A DNA stretch of 64,000 nucleotides from Perca fluviatilis (Eukaryota > Chordata > Actinopteri > Perciformes > Percidae). Below the pieces are notes generated by a model. It ran no database searches and had not been told where the DNA came from. It worked only from the letters and a program-made list of their open reading frames with translations. Below are positions 57,685-64,000 of the stretch, in pieces (position 1 is the first letter of the stretch; each line of letters starts with the position of its first letter). The position numbers and the translations under genes are program-made. The stretch covers positions 2,840,764-2,904,763 of the forward strand of contig NC_053133.1 in the NCBI RefSeq assembly GCF_010015445.1, read 5' to 3'.

Positions 57685-58504
57685 GTGTGGGCCAAATTCT
57701 CTGGGCGGGCAAAGCAGAGAAAGGGGAGGTAACCTTTCCCCTTATGACCTCATAAGGAGAAGATTCCAGATTGGCCCATCTGAGCTTTCATTTTCTCAAA
57801 GGCAGAGCAGGATACCCAGGGCTCGGTTTACACCTATCACCATTTCTAGCCACTGGGGGACCATAGGCAGGCTGGGGGAACTCATATTAATGTTAAAAAA
57901 CCTCAAGTGATATTTTCATGCCATGGGATCTTTAAGTATCGCTGTTTAACTGCAATTATTTGTTAACATTAGCTTAGGTCCTACGGGTATGACTGATGGT
58001 AAAAAAACGATGAATCCTAATGATGCCCTGACCTTTCCTCTAATGCAATGTTGACCATCTACAAAATGCACAGGCACAGAATATTATGTATAGACATTCA
58101 TGGTTCCCGAGGACCAATGCTAATGTCCTAGTCCCGACAACTATTGGATGGATTGCCATAATATGTGGTACAGATACTCATGGTCCCCACAGGATTAATT
58201 GTAACTTTGGTGATGATATCAAAAAAATCTACTTATATTACGTTTGCATGCACACAACAGGGTTTCCCCTAGGAAATTAGTTAGCGGAGGTGGAAACTCA
58301 TTTGAGCCTGGAGTTAGATTAGTGAAAGATTAGGCTGTTTGCCTCTACTTTTCCCAAACTGCTGCACAACTTTGAAGGGTTTTTTTCCTTCGTGAAATTT
58401 GGACGTGCTACTTTGATTAATTACTACAAAGAAAACGAATGAATCGATCGGTCAACGACCTCCTGAGCTGAATCAGGCAAGAACCTGATTCATTTGATCA
58501 ATTA

Positions 58505-59251
58505 TAGGGCTGGATCCGAATATATAATATCCAAATACTCGAATCGGGTTCGATTGGTAGGTATTCGATTTTCAATTTTGGGATTTGAATATTGTTTTTT
58601 TTTGAAGAAAAAAAAACAATCATGCAGGCTGAAATTATCTGTGGTGTTTTGTTGGGATTAATCTGCTTGCTGATTGTCCGCTACCTGCTGGCTAATTTAT
58701 GCAGCGCTATGTCGTCCATCTCAGCCAAGAACTGAGAAATGTTGAGTTACAAGCAAGCAGTCTGATGTTTGTAGACATCTGTATGGTTATACTGTAGCAG
58801 CCTGGTGTCATTTTCAGGCGATTTGATAAAGATAAACATAGTACGGCCGTACCTAATGCCAATACAGTGAGACAGCGGCCGACTGAGCATTCATTCACAC
58901 ACCCACTGAGTCTGTCGTCGCTCGTCAGTCAGTCTGGTAAAAACAGGTCTTTCCGTTTGTTTTGAATGCCAGCGGCAAAAAGTTTAGTCCAAATAAATTT
59001 TTGGAAAAAAACAACCCAACGTCAACCTGCTGTGGACAATGATGTAACATTAACCGTCTATCAGACTCATCAGTCACGTGGTGCAAGTCCCATAACGTTC
59101 AGGTACCACTACAAAGGTAAAAAGCTTTGAATAGTCGCTGTTGAAAAGCACCTAAGCTTCCAAGCTCAAAGAATGGTATTCATATACATATCATATACAT
59201 ATACATATACATATCATATACATATACATATCATATATATATATACAGCCC
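58505..59251. mobile_element. Probable eroded hAT element
   Basis: tagggctggatccgaatata at the left and tatacagccc at the right are hAT-like and weakly inverted. A catatacatat-type satellite (59183-59245) fills the right end. No duplication seen. Confidence 0.4.
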
Positions 59252-62200
59252 GAATCGATTTACCCGATGGCTATTTAAGCTATTGCCTCCCTCATTAAAT
59301 ATGCAGCCTTTGTTGTGTGATAAAGTGCCATCGCGAGTTTTTTTTAGAAGCCTAATAAGCTTAATATTATTTCCCATAAAGAAGTAATTTCTTCTGACAT
59401 TAGAGGAGGCATGTTGTGGGAAACCAATGCACAGGACACCACTTAACTAAAATTAGGCAGTCGGACAATGTTTACATGTTCTGTATTAACCTGGGTGCTG
59501 TCAATATGTGTATACATGCACCGTGTCGGTTTGTCAGAATGCTGGCCTACCCCTTATTTGAACCATGGCTTGGTTATGTTCACTTGTGTAGCTGTAGACT
59601 AGATTTTGGTGCTACTCTTGTGTATGTGTGTATAAAACTGCTTTTCCCCAGCTGGGTCACAGGACAAGGCAGGAATGGGCCTCTTACATTGGGATTTACT
59701 GGTTGATAAGTGTTTTCTGCTCAGGGTACAAAGCAATCCCCTGTTTCCTGAGCTGTCTTGTGCAATTTGTGCTGAGCTCAGTGTAGTGCCAGAACATTTC
59801 CACTTATGTTTCACCTCCGTCTATATACTCTGCCGAAAGACACACCAGGCCAAGACAGTAATGGGGAAATTCAAGCGGAGTCTATGTTGACTTTAGAGGC
59901 CACTACCTTTTTTTTTCAGCGCTTTTCTTGTATCACTTTGAGACCTGGATCTTCACACATCACCTTTTCTGAACACTGGTGTAGGTATTGGATCAGGCTC
60001 TCAAAGCTAAAAAGTGTTACTCTCAAGAGAAGTGAAACTCAAGTTCTTAGAAAGTCTTGCTAAATTTAGCATTTGCAAAAATCTAGTATACCTATACATG
60101 CCGACAGACTTTTATAACCTTTCAGGTTCCATTTGAAATTCGTCACATAACCCAAATCACTTCCTCTTCTCTTTCCTCTCAGGCAGGAAGGGGTTACTCT
60201 CCATGTTTCCTGTCCAATTCCCAGAGCTCCGGCTACATTCTGATTGCTTTCTTGATGTTAAACATTCCCAGGCTCCTATAACCTTCTAGCTTGCCTCCGC
60301 CGTCCAAGAGCCGTCCCAGGTGAACGAGTGGGCGAACCTCCTGTTTTTAAGGATAAAATCTCTACGCTTTTTTTTTTCTCACAGGGGGTGGGAGATACAG
60401 GGACTGAAAGGGCAGGGAGCCATGCGATGGGAAAGAATTCTTTCTTTGCATTCCATTTAGTTGGTGTAAGGCTGTGGGAAAGTATGTTTTTCGGGCTATG
60501 GTTCGTTTAAGACTGCGTTTCTTAAATAAACGAGATACGGCTGTATTGGAGCTGAAGGTATGATTGTGAAAAACCGGGGCACAGCATGTCGACCCATTTA
60601 AAGTGTGATGAAATAAATAAATATGAGTCAGTCAACTTGAGGAACATGCTTCTCCAACTCATATTTTCTGCATATCGAGGTTAACATGTGCTTCCCTTTC
60701 AAACGTCATCCCTTTATTTTTTATCCTTCCCACTCACTTCCTTCCCACCCGACTCACCTGATCGACGGCTGAGTTATGTTATCTCGTCTGAGTCAGCGGA
60801 GCCTTCACATCAGTCATAAAACAAACGGGATCCGGATTCAACTAACGTGTCTGTGTGGAGGCTGCGGTGTGCATATGACCCAGGAGCAGAGCTGGGCCAA
60901 GCCGGACTATATTTAGCCCAGCGTTGCTCAGGCTAATTGCCCTCCCAGGCCTAATCATTTCCAGGCTCTGCAGCTCACAAACGACTGGAGGGGAGGCCAA
61001 ACACCCACTAACCTCATGTTAAAGAGATGTCGGCATCAATGGGGCTGTCAGAGCGCTCCACAGACAAGACAAATTAGCACAATATCCTTCCTCCTCATAT
61101 GCTATTAGATCTTCTATAAGCGGATTGGATTGGAGAGTTCAGTATTGCTGTCTGTCCTAGTGTATTAATTGAATATGTTTTCCTGCTACTGTATCAGTAA
61201 TGACAAGAGTCTTGGCAGCATCCTCTACAGGCGTCATTGGGAGGTTGTCTTCAGTTCATCTCTGCTTTTGAGCCCTACTTGAGCAATCCCTTGTGAATGA
61301 TAAATCCCTCCACTGCTGCCTCCCACAGCCAGCTTAGCTCCTCATTGTGGGCCTAACCTGGGCTGAAAAGAGAAAAGCACCAGTGCCTCTGCACCGCTAA
61401 GCTCGCCCTAGCTGTAATGTGGCATCGGTGGAAAAGTTAACTTTGTGTTATTTGGTTCTCACCACCCACCTGTGTGAGTTCCTGTTGGTTTCGAGTTGCG
61501 CCGTTTCCTGTGTGGTTCCTGTCCCAGAGACTTGCCCAGGTTAAGCAGCGGGCACACGATGGCCCGGGTCAGGGGGGGGAGGGCTTTGTGGTGACGGCAT
61601 GGTAGGGTGAACAGGATGGGTTGCCTCTCTGCCTGATAATCAACCCCAAGCTTCCTTCCTGGTCTAGTTCCCAAAAGGCATGCTGGGAAACCTGATGTTG
61701 TTCCAAATCCTTTTCTATTATGCACATCTGTAATGACACCAGGTGGACTGCCAGTGATGACAATGATAATATCATGAAATTGGCTATTACTGAAAAGGAG
61801 CACATCTGACAAATTTTAAAGTAAAAACCGGATCAGCGCGGAGTCTTCCAGGATGGCAATGCCCCCTCTCCACAGATCGGTAACATCAGATCAGAAGAGT
61901 CATGCAAACAGGCACGTTTTTAATCCGTATGATCTGTCCTTAAAGCTAGTTAATATTCTCGTCTTTAGCCCTATAAAGTTTCTCATTACTAACAGGTCAA
62001 GGGGCCCATGATCTCTACTTCAGGGTTCTTCATCGTTTTTTAGGCCAAAGCTTTAACTGAGACAGAAACGGAGCAGGGACCCCCTACCACATATTGTATA
62101 AAATTAAGTAGCATACTAAACTGGGCCTACCATAACGTGGGTAAAATATAGGAACATGGAACGCTGTGGGTGCCACGATTGTGGCACCTACACGCTGCCA

Positions 62201-63715
62201 TGATTTTATAAATAATGTTTTACTATTGAAAATACATGTGGCACAGTGATACTTAGATTAACTGTGTCTGTGGATGGCTACCTTAGTGCTTTCCTTACCT
62301 ATAGGCCAGTGAGGCTATCATCAGTGGGTTTTTTCTTCACAAAAAGGCTGGTTTATATTTGCTGATAATATGTGAGATTCATGTTGAGACATTTGAATTT
62401 TTGAAAGAACCTTAAAATTTTTTACAAAATGTTGGTAGCCCAACAGTAACCGGCAGTAACTCTTAGGACCCCCTTGGGGCCCAGGACCCCCTGTTGAAGA
62501 TCTCTGCTCTACTTGAATACTGTCTCTGATAATGAGTGCAGCATCGAGTACTTCAAATTTGGAAACAATGTGGATCATGTCACAGAGATCACAGGTTTTT
62601 CTAGGATTGTCTGGATGTTCACTGTGGGATTGTTTGCTTCTTCATGCCATTTTGACTGAAAAAAACATGCATTTTACAAAGAATAACTGTGCGTCAGGGC
62701 TATTTGTTAGTCTAATCCACAGAGAGTAAATTGATATGAGTAATATATTTTTGAGAATCATTTTATTTTTTTGAGCCCAACTCAGACTAGAGCTACAACT
62801 GTCTGAGAACGCCCCATCATTTTTTTTCAACTGTTGTGTTGTTGAATAGACTCTAATTAGGCTGTCTGAAAGGTTGAAATCTGAGCTTGCCTTCTTTTAA
62901 AACAAATCTACCTCCATATGTTGTAGTAGTAGTGGGGTTGTAGGCTGTATAGTCAGAAGGTGAGCTGAGAGCCAGAGGCAGAGAGAGAAAGAATAAGTGA
63001 ACTGTGTTTGTCAGCTTTTTAAACCCTGAAATTGATTCTTCTTCTGCGCTCTTTATTCTAATGACAAGCTAATCCCCCCTCTCCTGTTTCCCTCTGTTAT
63101 TAATAGAGCCTCTTATTCCCCCGCTCTGCCGTGCGCTGCTTTTGAAAATTAGCACTCATGATGAGTGTGCGCTCGCAGCAATCAATTTGCCACACTAAGT
63201 CCCTCCGAAAAGGTTACCTGCGGCAACTGGGCCCCGGTCACGTAACTTTGAATTCGCCTCTCCTGCCAATTTTTATTCAGCTAGTTAAATAAATGGCGCT
63301 GTCTGGAGAGTCAGCTGAATGAAATGTCAAAATATTGATGTTGAATAGTTATGTGATTTCAGGGCGTTTTGTCACAGGCAGAGGAGCGGGGTTGGTGCAA
63401 GGATAAGGGGGTGTGTCAGCCCCAGGGCTACTTTAATGTTATTAGTAGAGATCTGCTTATTTATGAGGCTGTAAGTTATTCATGCTCAGCACTCACTATC
63501 CATCACAGCTAGGATGGCTTACTGCAGCCTGCAACAGTAGCAGAGCAAAGTAGTGCTACCAGAGTACCCATTAATCCCACACTTTGATCATTCACAACTT
63601 TTAATATCTAGACATTCGGATTATAATGCAGGATGAATATGCCGATGATTAGCCTGCCAGTCCAAGTGCTGCGTTGCAAAAGGAACATTCTTTTTTATAT
63701 ACTTTCTTCGCTCAC
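59252..63715. other. Mostly unique sequence with candidate regulatory elements
   Basis: No coding exon was recognised, including in the 117-codon minus frame near 61459-61812. 60740-61190 and 63050-63480 are repeat-free and rich in taattg, ctaattgcc and taattgaa cores. CTATATTTAG (60907-60916) fits the MEF2 consensus YTAWWWWTAR exactly. Confidence 0.4.
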
Positions 63716-64000
63716 CTTTCTTCTTAGTTGTCCTCAGTATCTGAGGTGGAGGAACGCTGCCTGCTGTTTGTGGTGTAGCAGTTCCCTCTGACTTCACCTG
63801 CCACCACTCATACAGGCTGAGTATGCTTGAAAACGATCTAGTTTGTAAAATGAGTCCGCCCATGTCTAAAGGTAAAAGGGTTTCTAGCTGTTTTAAATGT
63901 CCGGGGTTGAATACGCTGCAAAATGCCTGCCAGATTGCATCACACTGCCTCCCCAATCTCAGCCTTTTGTGTGTCTTTGTAGTTTCGAAGCAATGAATCG
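63716..64000 (-). CDS. Possible coding exon of an unrecognised gene (runs off the right edge)
   Basis: The minus strand is open from the window edge to a strong donor (AAGAAAG|GTGAGC, exon end 63716), with the intron in phase 1. The encoded text includes RQCDAIWQAFCSVFNPGHL, KQLETLLPLDMGGLILQTRS, FSSILSLYEWWQVKSEGTAT and ends RTTKKK. Leu-, Trp- and Phe-rich segments look like a folded protein rather than repeat translation. I do not recognise the family; it could also be a mobile-element coding fragment. No acceptor is visible within the window. Confidence 0.3.

Larger units (their letters stand above)
56180..57931. mobile_element. TTAA-flanked element carrying a minisatellite and a nested insertion
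   Basis: TTAA at 56176-56179 and 57932-57935. Ends aggtcctatgacatg and, in complement, agatcccatggcatg. It is split internally by 57058-57618 and enlarged by the 46-bp array. The rest (attacagccactagagccag, ggccttgaccaactaccact, ggggaggtaacctttcccc, aaggcagagcaggataccca) matches a common perciform repeat from my knowledge. No coding capacity. Confidence 0.8.

Noticed and set aside
61459..61812. 117-codon minus-strand frame
   Set aside because: No recognisable domain; length is within chance for 64 kb read in six frames.

Overview
The window is vertebrate nuclear DNA, most likely from a perciform-type ray-finned fish. It has long uninterrupted non-coding stretches, very many (CA/TG)n, (GA)n and (TA)n arrays, a V-SINE, LINE 3' tails, and a dense set of hAT, PIF/Harbinger, piggyBac-like and Tc1/mariner-like elements of fish type. 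There is no bacterial-style coding; almost every open frame is a translated microsatellite or a transposon shadow.

The one confidently identified host gene is zeb1 (zinc-finger E-box-binding homeobox transcription factor). Its first coding exon lies on the minus strand at 17505-17562, encodes MADGPRCKRRKQANPRRNN plus one base of the next codon, and ends at a clean GTGAGT donor. Positions 1-17504 are therefore the start of zeb1 intron 1, and the promoter and upstream flank lie to the right. Intron 1 is mostly unique sequence with few transposons (a Harbinger at 1061-2211, a V-SINE at 7531-7712, a piggyBac-like MITE and a hAT MITE at 9.7-10.5 kb, a palindromic repeat at the far left). This would fit a regulatory intron.

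From about 18 to 58 kb the upstream flank is a transposon graveyard with repeated nesting. A 1-kb palindromic TTAA-flanked element sits inside a mariner-like element (25.7-26.7 kb). A hAT with a BED-finger remnant sits inside another hAT (48.4-49.8 kb). A hAT MITE sits inside a TTAA element (45.6-46.2 kb). A long-TIR element with 5-bp duplications sits inside a TTAA element that also carries a 15-copy 46-bp minisatellite (56.2-57.9 kb). Exact 8-bp duplications were read directly for four hAT insertions and 7/8 matches for two more. A homopolymer block at 19789-20704 looks like an assembly or consensus failure.

A second, plus-strand promoter with an untranslated first exon is proposed at about 37.6-38.03 kb (inverted CCAAT box, CRE-like and YY1-like motifs, CAG|GTGAGA donor). 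It would be head-to-head with zeb1. In human the divergent upstream neighbour of ZEB1 is ZNF438, so znf438 is a natural but unproven candidate. An unrecognised possible coding exon runs off the right edge on the minus strand (63716-64000). The stretches 51.9-56.1 kb and 59.3-63.6 kb are mostly unique sequence with homeodomain- and MEF2-type motifs and may hold regulatory elements.
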